Source: an uncultured Flavobacteriaceae bacterium
GTDB taxonomy: Bacteria; Bacteroidota; Bacteroidia; Flavobacteriales; Flavobacteriaceae
Direction: 5' to 3'
Assembly: GCA_947494565.1 (NCBI GenBank)
Contig: CANLVG010000003.1
Coordinates: 427,703 to 491,702, forward strand
Length of the DNA stretch: 64,000 nucleotides
Below are positions 1 through 7,595 of the stretch, one piece after another. Both the position numbers and the translations under genes were made by a program. A model generated the notes under the pieces. That model did not search any database and was not told the DNA's origin. It saw nothing but the letters and a program-made list of their open reading frames with translations. Within the stretch, counting starts at the first letter, position 1; the number at the start of each line of letters is the position of its first letter.

Positions 1-111
1 GCTATTCGAGTATAATTTATGTATTCTTGCTCTTTCATTACGTTCAAATTTTATAAAGTCAAAAATAGAATTGATATCACTCCTAGAAAACCCGAAACTT
101 GCTGAAAGCAC
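1..111 (-). CDS. partial hypothetical protein (C-terminus outside window)
   Basis: An open frame of 37 codons runs from a GTG at 109-111 off the left edge. It begins directly at the cassette border (GTTGTGC on the minus strand), so the start would lie inside the cassette core. No ATG is in frame, so the start is uncertain. The residues look protein-like (a charged helical stretch with FIKFERNERARIHKLY), but I recognise no family. It could also be chance open frame in AT-rich DNA. Confidence 0.3.
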   Translation of the reverse strand, partial: MLSASFGFSRSDINSIFDFIKFERNERARIHKLYSNS

Positions 112-232
112 AACGGTTGGGTAAGTGTAGTGAGAAAGCAGAGAAGCTTTTGGTTTTAACAAATAGTCAAAACTTTATGCACCTGTAGTTGGGCAGGCAA
201 GCTCGAAACCCGAACTATCCATTGGTTATGTT
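112..232 (-). repeat. attC-like site, 121 bp
   Basis: Left core AAC 112-114 followed by GG, right core GTT 230-232. The arms GGTTGGGTAAGTGTAGTG and AACTATCCATTGGTTAT are partly complementary. The stop codon of the gene to the right (TAA, 231-233) lies inside the right core. Confidence 0.65.
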
Positions 233-509
233 ACCACAGATTTTCTGCTCCAGCTAGTTCTTTCATCATTTGATTATATCTATTTACTATTCTTGATTCG
301 GGAACCATAACCAAACAGCCAAATACATAATCATATTCAATCCCATATTTTGCACTTAATTTTTCTCTTTCTTTTATGGTTTCATCCGAGATGAATCCAT
401 CTCCTACTATCGGTTTTCTGCCATTTTTAAAATCTAAAATTGCCTGGTTTTCATTGTGGCGACAGGCGTTTCTTGAGATTACATTCGAATTGAACAAATA
501 TATGTCCAA
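231..509 (-). CDS. small protein of unknown function
   Basis: Encodes up to 92 residues with no signal peptide or membrane segment. The only ATG in a plausible place gives a 31-bp overlap with the end of the DoxX-like gene upstream, so the two may be translationally coupled. The C-terminal half (YGIEYDYVFGCLVMVPESR) looks like a folded-domain fragment, but I do not recognise a family. Its stop codon TAA sits inside the attC core (TGG-TAA-C), a position seen again at 52132 and 59269. It could be a truncated gene whose end was created by the cassette junction. Confidence 0.5.
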   Translation of the reverse strand: MDIYLFNSNVISRNACRHNENQAILDFKNGRKPIVGDGFISDETIKEREKLSAKYGIEYDYVFGCLVMVPESRIVNRYNQMMKELAGAENLW

Positions 510-931
510 ACTATAAAAAGGATTTGTAAAGGGATTCTAAACCACAAATAGGGAAGACCGTTTCCGTCAAATGTTCCTTTTTGATAATTCACATTATTAA
601 TTGAAGCATAAATATTAGCCGGTAACATGAGCAGCAGAAAAATGATTAGTGTCAACCCGGCTATATACTTAAATCTAAAAGTAACAAGTCCTATTGCCAT
701 TAAGATTTCAAACATTCCCGTTAGGTAGACAAAACTTTCTTTGAAAGGAATAAATTTTGGTATCATCATTGACATTCCTTTTGTAAACATAAAATGTCCA
801 ATAGCCGTGAATAGGAGCATTGTTGACATAGCAATTCTGGCGGATAGGGCAAAATCATATTCTTTTTTGATGATTTTAATTGCAAAAATGGAGATAGCAA
901 AACTTAACAATAGTACAATTAGTGTTTTCAT
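479..931 (-). CDS. DoxX-like integral membrane protein
   Basis: About 150 residues with four to five hydrophobic segments (roughly residues 3-20, 28-52, 67-85, 91-107 and 128-145). The motifs MLPANIYASIN and GLPYLWFRIPLQI are typical of the small DoxX-like family of Bacteroidota, whose biochemical role is poorly defined. I chose the ATG at 931 rather than a GTG at 970, because the extra residues are not hydrophobic and would crowd the upstream gene. It lies 63 bp downstream of a Crp/Fnr regulator. The pair is probably one operon within a single cassette, with the regulator likely controlling it. Confidence 0.75.
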   Translation of the reverse strand: MKTLIVLLLSFAISIFAIKIIKKEYDFALSARIAMSTMLLFTAIGHFMFTKGMSMMIPKFIPFKESFVYLTGMFEILMAIGLVTFRFKYIAGLTLIIFLLLMLPANIYASINNVNYQKGTFDGNGLPYLWFRIPLQILFIVWTYICSIRM

Positions 932-994
932 GTCTTTCGAAATTATTGAAGTGTAAAATTCAGAAAACACCGAAGTAAAAACAATGAACCCAAG

Positions 995-1561
995 TTAAGT
1001 AATGCGTCTTCTTATTCTGCTTAATGCTTGTGGAGTTACACCAATGTATGATGCAATATATTTTAATGGGATTTGCTTTAACAATTTCGGTCTGTCAGAG
1101 AATAAGTCCAAGTATCGTTCTTCTGCTGTTTTACTCAATAAGGCAAGTTCTCTCTTTGATTTTATTAAAAACATATTTTCGGCCATTTTTCGTCCGATAA
1201 TATTTCCACTGCTTGTTCTTTCATAGACTTCTTCTAAGTCTTTGCTGGAAATTTTCCATAAAATGGTGTCTGTCAACGTTTCAATTTGGTATTCAGAAGG
1301 GGTTTGTGTTAAAAATGAATCATAACCTGTTACAAATTCATTGTCAAATAAAAAACCAAAGGTTAAGTCAGATTCTTCTTTTGGAATATAAAGTCTGATC
1401 ACTCCTTTTGAAACAAACGATAAATAATTTTCAATTTCACCAATTTTTAATATCGTGGTATTTTTTTCAAGTCTTACTTCTTGTAGTTTTGAAGAGAAAA
1501 AGTCCCAATCAGAATCGTTCATCGGAGATATAGTGTCAATAAACTTTCTGATTTCGTTCAT
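995..1561 (-). CDS. Crp/Fnr family transcriptional regulator
   Basis: 188 residues, a usual length. The N-terminal two thirds form a cyclic-nucleotide-binding-like beta barrel (about residues 20-115, with KNTTILKIGEIENYLSFVSKGVIRLY). The C-terminus carries a short winged helix (LKYIASYIGVTPQALSRIRRRI). The recognition-helix pattern TPQALSRIRR is typical of Bacteroidota Crp/Fnr proteins that lack the Fnr cysteines. It is the first gene of the cassette in reading direction and is followed by a DoxX-like gene, a common pairing. Ligand unknown. Confidence 0.88.
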   Translation of the reverse strand: MNEIRKFIDTISPMNDSDWDFFSSKLQEVRLEKNTTILKIGEIENYLSFVSKGVIRLYIPKEESDLTFGFLFDNEFVTGYDSFLTQTPSEYQIETLTDTILWKISSKDLEEVYERTSSGNIIGRKMAENMFLIKSKRELALLSKTAEERYLDLFSDRPKLLKQIPLKYIASYIGVTPQALSRIRRRIT

Positions 1562-1582
1562 TTTCTTTTTTCACTTGTGGCT

Positions 1583-1706
1583 AGCGGTTTTTTCTATGAT
1601 TTCGTTACATGTTTCAGTAACTAATTTAACAAACGCAAACCAACTAGAAAATCTGCGATGATTTTCCTAAGTAGGGGAGTGCCAGCAATGAATTATGTAC
1701 ATTGTT
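1583..1706 (-). repeat. attC-like site with degenerate left core
   Basis: Left core reads AGC instead of AAC (GTGGCTAGCGG); right core GTT 1704-1706 starts GTTAGGCATTG. It belongs to the class with TATGATTTCGTTACATG in the left arm and CAATGAATTATGTAC in the right, also seen at 14881, 41577 and 57557. The left flank GTGG partly complements the cassette start GTTACCAC at 230. Confidence 0.7.
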
Positions 1707-1729
1707 AGGCATTGTTTTTTACTCCGCTG

Positions 1730-1873
1730 TTGTTTTTATTTTCATTTCTTTTTTTCATTGTCTTGCTAAAAAGTAAAACCCCAACCCGACAGCTATCGGG
1801 ATTGCGACCTTATAAAAATATGCAAACCGATGGTCTACGTCACGCATCCTGTAGTTTTTATAGGTTGTGTAGA
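1730..1873 (-). repeat. attC right-half remnant
   Basis: The stretch has the inner hairpin and right arm of the long site class (AACCCGACAGCTATCGGGATTGCG, here broken as CCCGACAGC/GCTATCGGG, then ATGCAAACC and TTTATAGGTTGTGTAG), but no matching left arm. It closely parallels 36880-36994. The 200-bp interval 1707-1906 holds this remnant and no gene. Confidence 0.5.
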
Positions 1874-1906
1874 ACGTTTTTCCGTTCCAATCTGACTTCA
1901 GAAATC

Positions 1907-2359
1907 TTAATGCGCTTTCGAGTCATTAAACTGCCATAGCACATTCACAAGTTGCCATTTTCCATTTAGTTTTACAATGTGCATATAATCGATCCAATCG
2001 TCTGCTATTAGTTTTACGGAAGCCACCTTATCGAACACATCAAGAATGATCACTTCTTTTTTTGGGTTTTCAGGAAATTTGTCCTTGTCTAGATTATAAG
2101 TTTCTGCAAGTAAAATCATAGCATCGGTAAAAGTTTCCCGTAAATATTCCTTACCTGTTTTTTTATTCGTCCAAAAAGTCCTTTTAACCATTCTTGGATG
2201 AGCTGCGCCTTCGAACTGTTCAGGCTTTACATTATGTTGGGATTCAATGTAATCCAATGCAACTTGTTTGATGTCTAAAGAGTCCTGTTTGGTTTGTCCC
2301 TGAAGGTAAAGCGTTAGGGCGAAAAATAGAGACATTGTAAGGATAATTGATCGTTTCAT
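1907..2359 (-). CDS. exported lumazine-binding/NTF2-like protein
   Basis: 150 residues with a signal peptide (MKRSIILTMSLFFALTLYLQG, likely cleaved after GQ/TKQ). The mature part resembles the putative lumazine-binding branch of the NTF2-like fold, with an early helix containing VALDYIESQHNVKPEQFEGAAHP and a final strand HIVKLNGKWQLVNVLW. Such proteins are small periplasmic ligand-binding or enzyme-like barrels of unknown substrate. NTF2-like proteins recur in this array at 19946, 27091 and 41040. Confidence 0.78.
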   Translation of the reverse strand: MKRSIILTMSLFFALTLYLQGQTKQDSLDIKQVALDYIESQHNVKPEQFEGAAHPRMVKRTFWTNKKTGKEYLRETFTDAMILLAETYNLDKDKFPENPKKEVIILDVFDKVASVKLIADDWIDYMHIVKLNGKWQLVNVLWQFNDSKAH

Positions 2360-2452
2360 AATTGATTTTTAAATTGATTAATGCCCTATAAGGGTTGTGT
2401 ATATGAGCTGTGATGTGTTGGCACAAATCGTTCCAATTGGGTAAAGGTCAAG
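2360..2452 (-). repeat. decayed attC-like site
   Basis: Contains GTTGTGTATATGAGC, which resembles the left arm of the TCTCGTGTATGAG site class, but has no clean AAC or GTT cores. Assigned mainly from position between two cassettes. Confidence 0.3.
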
Positions 2453-2953
2453 TCATAGCTTATCTACTGTATTGTGTTGAGTATTTTTTTCGTTCATAAT
2501 CTTTTTTATCAATACAAGCTGTCCTAAATGATAATAACTGTGCTCTATCATTCCGTCAATATTTCGTAAATAACTTCCGTATTTTTCGTCAACGAAATTC
2601 TCATTAAGTTGTCCTTCAGGCATTTTCTCGATTAATTCAGCAAGTTTTTCCGTGTCGCCCCAAAATTTATTCTTGAATACGTCCCATTCAGTTTGCGATT
2701 CAATGGGTGGAAAGTCGAAACTGTATTTATCCTTAATTTCAAGTTTCCCATGATCAAATACGTTTTTTATTCCCATTATGTAATAATGGATATGTTGAGC
2801 CAAAATTGAAATTGAATGTAAAGATCCAACTTTTTTTGTTGAAATTTTCCAATCTAAATTGTCTATTTGGTCTTTAAAATTCGTGTTCGCAATCCAAGTT
2901 CCGTTTAGGATTACCTCTTGAAGTCGGTTTGCTAGTTGTTCGCTTTTTGTCAT
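2453..2953 (-). CDS. DinB-like superfamily protein
   Basis: About 166 residues from MTKSEQLANRL. The four-helix DinB/YfiT-like pattern is visible: an early helix ending in NGTWIANTNFKD, a histidine-bearing helix ISILAQHIHYYIMGIKNVF, and a final helix with EHSYYHLGQLVLIKKIM. The two histidine positions (AQHIHYY and SYYHLGQ) fit the usual metal site. Members include DUF1572 proteins and some thiol-dependent enzymes. The true substrate is unknown. An ATG nine codons upstream (2980) is possible but lies almost in the degenerate attC, so I prefer 2953. Confidence 0.78.
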   Translation of the reverse strand: MTKSEQLANRLQEVILNGTWIANTNFKDQIDNLDWKISTKKVGSLHSISILAQHIHYYIMGIKNVFDHGKLEIKDKYSFDFPPIESQTEWDVFKNKFWGDTEKLAELIEKMPEGQLNENFVDEKYGSYLRNIDGMIEHSYYHLGQLVLIKKIMNEKNTQHNTVDKL

Positions 2954-2980
2954 ATTGAAGCATGTTTGGTCATATTTCAC

Positions 2981-3190
2981 ACCACGGTCTCGGCTAGATA
3001 CATTTAGATGCTATCGCTTCATAGGTTTTCCACCAAGCACATAACGAAATCTTTTGGTTTTGCCGGTAACCGGAGGGCAGGTTTTTCTTTTTTTGTCCAA
3101 AGCTAAACCCTAAAGATTTAGCAATATTATGCAAATTCGCAGAACTTTCGATTTAGCTTTTAAGTGCGTATTACTGTGTATGATTTTTAC
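2981..3190 (-). repeat. degenerate long attC-like site
   Basis: Left end CACCACGGTCTCGGCTAG resembles the AACGGTCTCGGCTATG left arm of intact sites. The middle has TCCAAAGCTAAACCC and AAAGATTTAGC, the inner hairpin of the long class. The right end GTATTACTGTGTATG is decayed. No gene lies in 2954-3232. Confidence 0.5.
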
Positions 3191-3232
3191 TCTGTCTACC
3201 TTTAGACTTCTTATAATCGAGGGTTTACTAAA

Positions 3233-3703
3233 TCATTCCCAATTCATAATTTCCAATCCAATACCGCCGTTTTTTAACACTATTAAACTAAGCTCCATTT
3301 CGTGATACTTATCTGGTATGTCTAAACTTTTAAACTCGTCTGGATTTTCTTCTTTAAAAGCTCTCAACCATTTTTCAGATCTATAAATATTGATTATTCC
3401 TAAACTGTTGTCAAAAGCCCAGCTGTAATCAGTACGCCCCACATTGCCACAGTACATACGTTCATCGTAGTCGACTAAGCATTCATCAAATTCTAGTAAA
3501 GTGATTGTGATAGTAACAGCTGCTCTTCGATTTTCAGACGGTTTCTGCCTTCTGAAAATAAATTCATCGCGCACGGGTTCATTTTCATTAAGCTCGAGGA
3601 CCCAATTTCCATGTAAATCAGTTGCTGTAATTGTCTTGTTTTGCCCATTCATTAGTAGTCCCAAAGCAAGACCTATCAAAGTAATGAACCCTGTTCTTGT
3701 CAT
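3233..3703 (-). CDS. exported hypothetical protein, lipocalin-like
   Basis: 156 residues with a short signal peptide (MTRTGFITLIGLALGLLMNGQ). The mature part begins TDLHGNWVLELNENEP, like the first strand of small secreted lipocalin-like proteins, and ends GIGLEIMNWE. Two cysteines (DECLVDYDERMYCGN) could form a disulfide. No catalytic motif is visible and I do not assign a family firmly. The left border is unclear because the adjacent site is degraded. Confidence 0.6.
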   Translation of the reverse strand: MTRTGFITLIGLALGLLMNGQNKTITATDLHGNWVLELNENEPVRDEFIFRRQKPSENRRAAVTITITLLEFDECLVDYDERMYCGNVGRTDYSWAFDNSLGIINIYRSEKWLRAFKEENPDEFKSLDIPDKYHEMELSLIVLKNGGIGLEIMNWE

Positions 3704-3866
3704 ACGCTGTCAGGCATCAAAAACTGCTCCATAATTTTAAACACGGCGGTGCGTACAATAATAGCCGACTGCGGTGCATTTTCTCGTCACTACAAAAGAA
3801 AGATAAAGCGAGCCACAACTCCTTAATTTACTGTCTCCTTGATGATTTTATGATGTTAGCCTTTCG

Positions 3867-5228
3867 TCATTCAATCTCCTTTTTAAGGATATAGTAAGCA
3901 CTTGGATTTACGAAACGATACTCATTGTTCTTTATGATTATTCTAGCGTTGTCATCAGCCCAAGTATTGTTACCCATATATGTTTTTAACGTATCTGCCT
4001 TTTCGTCACGTTCTGATTGAATAGTCAAACCGTTCGAAATTGATTTCACTTCTATGGAATAGGTATAAGAACCTCTTACAGCTCCGGTGTATTTCCCTTC
4101 CAAAAGTTTAGTGTCAATATCTAAATCAATACTTTGTGGTTCATTTTTATCTAGCAATTGCCATGAAATTTCATCTGCAAAATAACTCGCCCCTTTAGGT
4201 CCGGTTGTGTTTACTAAGCAAATGATATATAAATCTTCATCCGGATAATATCTGGTATCGGTTAAGAAACCGTTGATACCTCCGCCATGACCAATTCTAT
4301 GATTCCCAAAATCTGAAGAATTCGTTAAAGCTTTTGCATAATGGATATTGGAGCCGTCTTTTAGTTGACCAGGAGTAATTAATGATTGATATAGGTTTTC
4401 CGATAATACTTTTCCTTGATGTAGCGCAGTCATCCAAATTAATAAATCTTTGGTGCTACTCGAAAGAGAACCAGCAGCATATGGCCATAAATGATTTAAA
4501 TACCTCTTTTGTTTAAGACCATCAGGAGAATAACCATAGCCATACACTTTATTCTTAGCGATTTCCGTGTTGGAGCTATAAGAAGTGCTGGTCATTTCTA
4601 AAGGGTCAAAAAAAGTCTCTTTTAAATACGCTTCGTATGTCTGTCCTGTTACTTTTTCAATAACTAATCCCAGAAAAAAGTAAGCCGAATTGTTATATAT
4701 CAATGCTTCCCCTGGTTCGAACATAAAGGCTTTTGATTCTACTAAACGAACTAATGAATCTCGAGGAAGGTCCTGAATCATTAATTCCCCAAATTCTGCC
4801 ATAGCGGTATAGCTTGGAATACCTGATGTATGATTCAATAAATTGTCAATGGTCACTTTTCGGCCCTTAGTATCGAATTCCAAGTATTTCGTGAAATCAT
4901 CATTTAAAGCGAGTTTTTTCTCTTCAACCAATTTAAGTATGGCAGCTGCGGTAAATTGTTTGGTAACGGATCCAATTTCAAAAACACCATCTTCAGGCAC
5001 AGGAACAGAAAGCTCTAAACTAGCATATCCATAAGTCTTTTTTATCAGTGTTTTTCCATTTTGATATACAAGAACGGATGCTCCTGCAATTTGCGAGCTA
5101 TCTACACCTACTTGAAATAATGAATCAGTATAGGATTGTAATGGCGTTGTCTCTGAAATTTTAGTTTTTTCTTTGCAGCCAATAATGATAAATGCTATTG
5201 TTGTAAGAACTATTATTATCTTTTTCAT
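3867..5228 (-). CDS. serine hydrolase, beta-lactamase/penicillin-binding family lipoprotein
   Basis: 453 residues. A lipoprotein signal (IIGCKEK) is followed by a class C beta-lactamase/DD-peptidase-like domain with the S-x-x-K motif SVTK at 87-90, the YNN motif at 178-180 and a late HGGGINGF (H-x-G). A C-terminal beta domain of about 90 residues resembles DUF3471-like tails of serine esterases. It lies 20 bp downstream of a D-aminoacylase-like gene and probably shares its transcript. The pair suggests hydrolysis of D-amino-acid-containing peptides, but the substrate is inferred only. Cassette ends: GTTAGCC at 3855 and GGCTAAG at 6920. Confidence 0.85.
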   Translation of the reverse strand: MKKIIIVLTTIAFIIIGCKEKTKISETTPLQSYTDSLFQVGVDSSQIAGASVLVYQNGKTLIKKTYGYASLELSVPVPEDGVFEIGSVTKQFTAAAILKLVEEKKLALNDDFTKYLEFDTKGRKVTIDNLLNHTSGIPSYTAMAEFGELMIQDLPRDSLVRLVESKAFMFEPGEALIYNNSAYFFLGLVIEKVTGQTYEAYLKETFFDPLEMTSTSYSSNTEIAKNKVYGYGYSPDGLKQKRYLNHLWPYAAGSLSSSTKDLLIWMTALHQGKVLSENLYQSLITPGQLKDGSNIHYAKALTNSSDFGNHRIGHGGGINGFLTDTRYYPDEDLYIICLVNTTGPKGASYFADEISWQLLDKNEPQSIDLDIDTKLLEGKYTGAVRGSYTYSIEVKSISNGLTIQSERDEKADTLKTYMGNNTWADDNARIIIKNNEYRFVNPSAYYILKKEIE

Positions 5229-5248
5229 TGGTAATTCGTATTAGAAGA

Positions 5249-6901
5249 TTAATTTTTATGGGCTTCTTTTCGATTTAAATATATACCAGGAGCATTCCCG
5301 GTCATTTCTTCATTTTGCAAAACAGGAATTCCATTTACAAATGCATGAATAACCCCACTTGCATATAAATTTGGTTGCTCGAACGTAGAATTGTCAATAA
5401 TTGTTTCTGGATTAAAAATTACGACATCCGCAGGTAATCCATCTTTAATTCGACCTCTATTTTTAAATCCTATGACGTCGGCAGGTAAGGATGTCATTTT
5501 GCGTATTGCATCCTCTAATGATAACAGTTTCAAATCACGCACATAATGCCCCAATACTCTTGGAAATGTTCCCGTGTTGCGAGGATGACCTCCAGAAGCT
5601 GTTGAATGCTTCACATATAGGCCATCACTAACAATCATATTCCACGGTTGTAATAAAAGGGTCTGCACATCATTCTCATTAATGCCTCCCAAGGTTATTG
5701 CTGTGCTTTCTTTGCCCTTAATTAATAATTCACAGACCAAATCAAAGCCACCCATTTTTCTTTCTTCTGCAATTTCTGAGAGATACTTGCCAACTAGTTC
5801 AGGATAATCTTTACTATTGGTAATTCTCATACTTGAATAACCAGTAGCCTTTAACCACGCAAAGCCGCCATTTTCCCCGTTTTCACTTGTTTGTTTTATT
5901 CGAGATCTTTTGTCTTGATCCGCTAAAGTTAACTTCATCAAACGCATAGCCTCATCTAATTTGTTGTTACTCGCTAGACTATCTATAATTCGACGTTCTT
6001 CCATATCAAAAGGTAAAACAATAATGGTTTCCAAATTTTCTACCTGGGCACCATCATAAGGATATTGATCAGATACGATATCGAATCCATCCGCTCTTGA
6101 TGTTTCAACCATATCTATGATTTCCGATATGGCTCCTTCGTTATGTAAACCAACCGCTTTGAGGTGGCCTAGTTTTCCGGTTATGTTGGCTTGAGTAGCT
6201 ATTTCAATAACTTCTCTATGTGATTTGACAAAAGCATGTACAGGATTTCGAACATGGGAATCGTAAATTCCATTGTAAGGCGCAACTTCCTTTGCCAATG
6301 CTACAATTTCATCAGTGTCACTATAGATTCCCGGTTCGTACATTAAACCAGTTGATAAACCAATGGTTCCCATTTCCATTCCCGCTCTTACTAAGGCTTT
6401 CATTTCTTCCAATTCTTCATTCGTGGGTGACCTTTGTTGATCTTCTTTCATTACTTCTTTACGAATACCATTATGCCCTACATAGAAGGCTACGTTGGTG
6501 CCAATACCATTTTCATTATAGGCATTAATCATTTTAAGTATATCACTCGGAGAATGGTAACCATCAGGTCCTCCAACTACGGTTGTGACCCCTTGTTTAA
6601 TATAGGTCTCATTTAAGCGGTTGACGGTATCGATTATACTCCAATCCGAATGATTGTGAATATCAAGAAATCCAGGAGCGATAACTAAGCCAGTTGCATC
6701 TATGGTTTTTAGAGCATCAACGTTTTCTCCTAGTTTTACTAATTCCATTTTGCCATTTCGAATCAATAGATTCCTTTTAATAGCTGGATTTCCAAGGCCA
6801 TCAATAATAGTTCCGTTTTGTATGAAGAAATCAGCAGGTTGATGTTGAATACACGAAAAAAAACCTGTAAGACCAATAATTAGGAAAATATATTTTTTCA
6901 T
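5249..6901 (-). CDS. N-acyl-D-amino-acid deacylase-like amidohydrolase lipoprotein
   Basis: About 550 residues from the ATG at 6901. A lipoprotein signal (GLTGFFSCIQ) precedes an amidohydrolase composite domain. The metal-binding HxH is in PGFLDIHNHSDW. The D-aminoacylase signature region HSTASGGHPRNTGTFPRVL and the closing ADVVIFNPETI are present. The family removes acyl groups from D-amino acids or cleaves D-residue dipeptides. Here the protein is exported, so it would act on external or periplasmic substrates. The longer frame to 6937 runs into the flanking site and lacks a signal at its end, so the shorter start is preferred. It is first in a two-gene cassette with a serine hydrolase. Confidence 0.86.
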   Translation of the reverse strand: MKKYIFLIIGLTGFFSCIQHQPADFFIQNGTIIDGLGNPAIKRNLLIRNGKMELVKLGENVDALKTIDATGLVIAPGFLDIHNHSDWSIIDTVNRLNETYIKQGVTTVVGGPDGYHSPSDILKMINAYNENGIGTNVAFYVGHNGIRKEVMKEDQQRSPTNEELEEMKALVRAGMEMGTIGLSTGLMYEPGIYSDTDEIVALAKEVAPYNGIYDSHVRNPVHAFVKSHREVIEIATQANITGKLGHLKAVGLHNEGAISEIIDMVETSRADGFDIVSDQYPYDGAQVENLETIIVLPFDMEERRIIDSLASNNKLDEAMRLMKLTLADQDKRSRIKQTSENGENGGFAWLKATGYSSMRITNSKDYPELVGKYLSEIAEERKMGGFDLVCELLIKGKESTAITLGGINENDVQTLLLQPWNMIVSDGLYVKHSTASGGHPRNTGTFPRVLGHYVRDLKLLSLEDAIRKMTSLPADVIGFKNRGRIKDGLPADVVIFNPETIIDNSTFEQPNLYASGVIHAFVNGIPVLQNEEMTGNAPGIYLNRKEAHKN

Positions 6902-6923
6902 AGTTCTTAATTTATTTGAGGCT

Positions 6924-7007
6924 AAGGGTTGCGCCAAGGTTAGATGCTGTAATTAGTTAAAAATCAGATAACTACGGACGAAAGAGCAATGAATTTTAGG
7001 GTTCGTT
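6924..7007 (-). repeat. attC-like site, 84 bp
   Basis: Left core AAG (GGCTAAGGG), right core GTT 7005-7007 (GTTGTGCATGG). The right arm GCAATGAATTTTAGG is shared with the site at 55532. The left flank GGCTAA complements the start of its own cassette, GTTAGCC, at 3855. Confidence 0.65.
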
Positions 7008-7019
7008 GTGCATGGTTTT

Positions 7020-7475
7020 TTAATTTGCTACTTCTGCTACCATATAAACGGAAGCTGCAATATTGTGAGGCACACTAACTCCAACTGCTGTTCGAGTGTG
7101 TTTTCCGATTTCCCCAAATACTTCCACAACAAAATCGGAAGCACCATTCATTGCATCAGCTTGTTCAGTATTTTCCGAAGTAGAATTTACCAATCCATGT
7201 ATAGCAACAATACTAGTTACTTTGTCTAGAGAGCAAAGTGTTTTAATTGCCGCTAAACAACCAATTGCACAAAGTTTCGTTGCATATTTACTTTCTTCTA
7301 AACTTATATCTTTTCCAAGTCTTCCTTTTTTGACAATTCCATTCTCAACAGGAATTTGTCCAGCTATATAAATCAGATTCCCAGCTTGCTTCGCAGGAAC
7401 ATAATTCGCAACTGGTTTAGGAACTTCCGGTAGTTGAATTCCTAACTCATTTAATCTAGTTTCAATTTTATTCAT
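7020..7475 (-). CDS. RidA/YjgF/UK114 family protein
   Basis: 151 residues. The start RLNELGIQLPEVPKPVANYVPAKQAGNLIYIAGQIP and the end FGEIGKHTRTAVGVSVPHNIAASVYMVAEV match the longer UK114-like RidA subgroup. RidA proteins deaminate reactive enamine/imine intermediates. This subgroup has VGVSVP where RidA proper has an arginine near the site (HTRTAVG), so enamine deaminase activity is not certain. It is a single-gene cassette. The border GTTGTGCATGG partly matches ATGTCCAAC at 7493-7501. Confidence 0.85.
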   Translation of the reverse strand: MNKIETRLNELGIQLPEVPKPVANYVPAKQAGNLIYIAGQIPVENGIVKKGRLGKDISLEESKYATKLCAIGCLAAIKTLCSLDKVTSIVAIHGLVNSTSENTEQADAMNGASDFVVEVFGEIGKHTRTAVGVSVPHNIAASVYMVAEVAN

Positions 7476-7498
7476 CGGTTTTGGTTTAAATTATGTCC

Positions 7499-7576
7499 AA
7501 CGGTTTGACTTTTAGCAGTAGCATCGCTTAGGATGCACTTGCCTTTGGGTTTTATTGCTGTCATTTTTATAGCGTC
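7499..7576 (-). repeat. attC-like site, worn right end
   Basis: Left core AAC 7499-7501 followed by GG. The arms ACTTTTAGCAGTA and TTGCTGTCATTTTTATAG are roughly complementary. The right core has decayed to about GTC. Confidence 0.5.
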
Positions 7577-7595
7577 TTTCATAGAGCTAAGGCAC

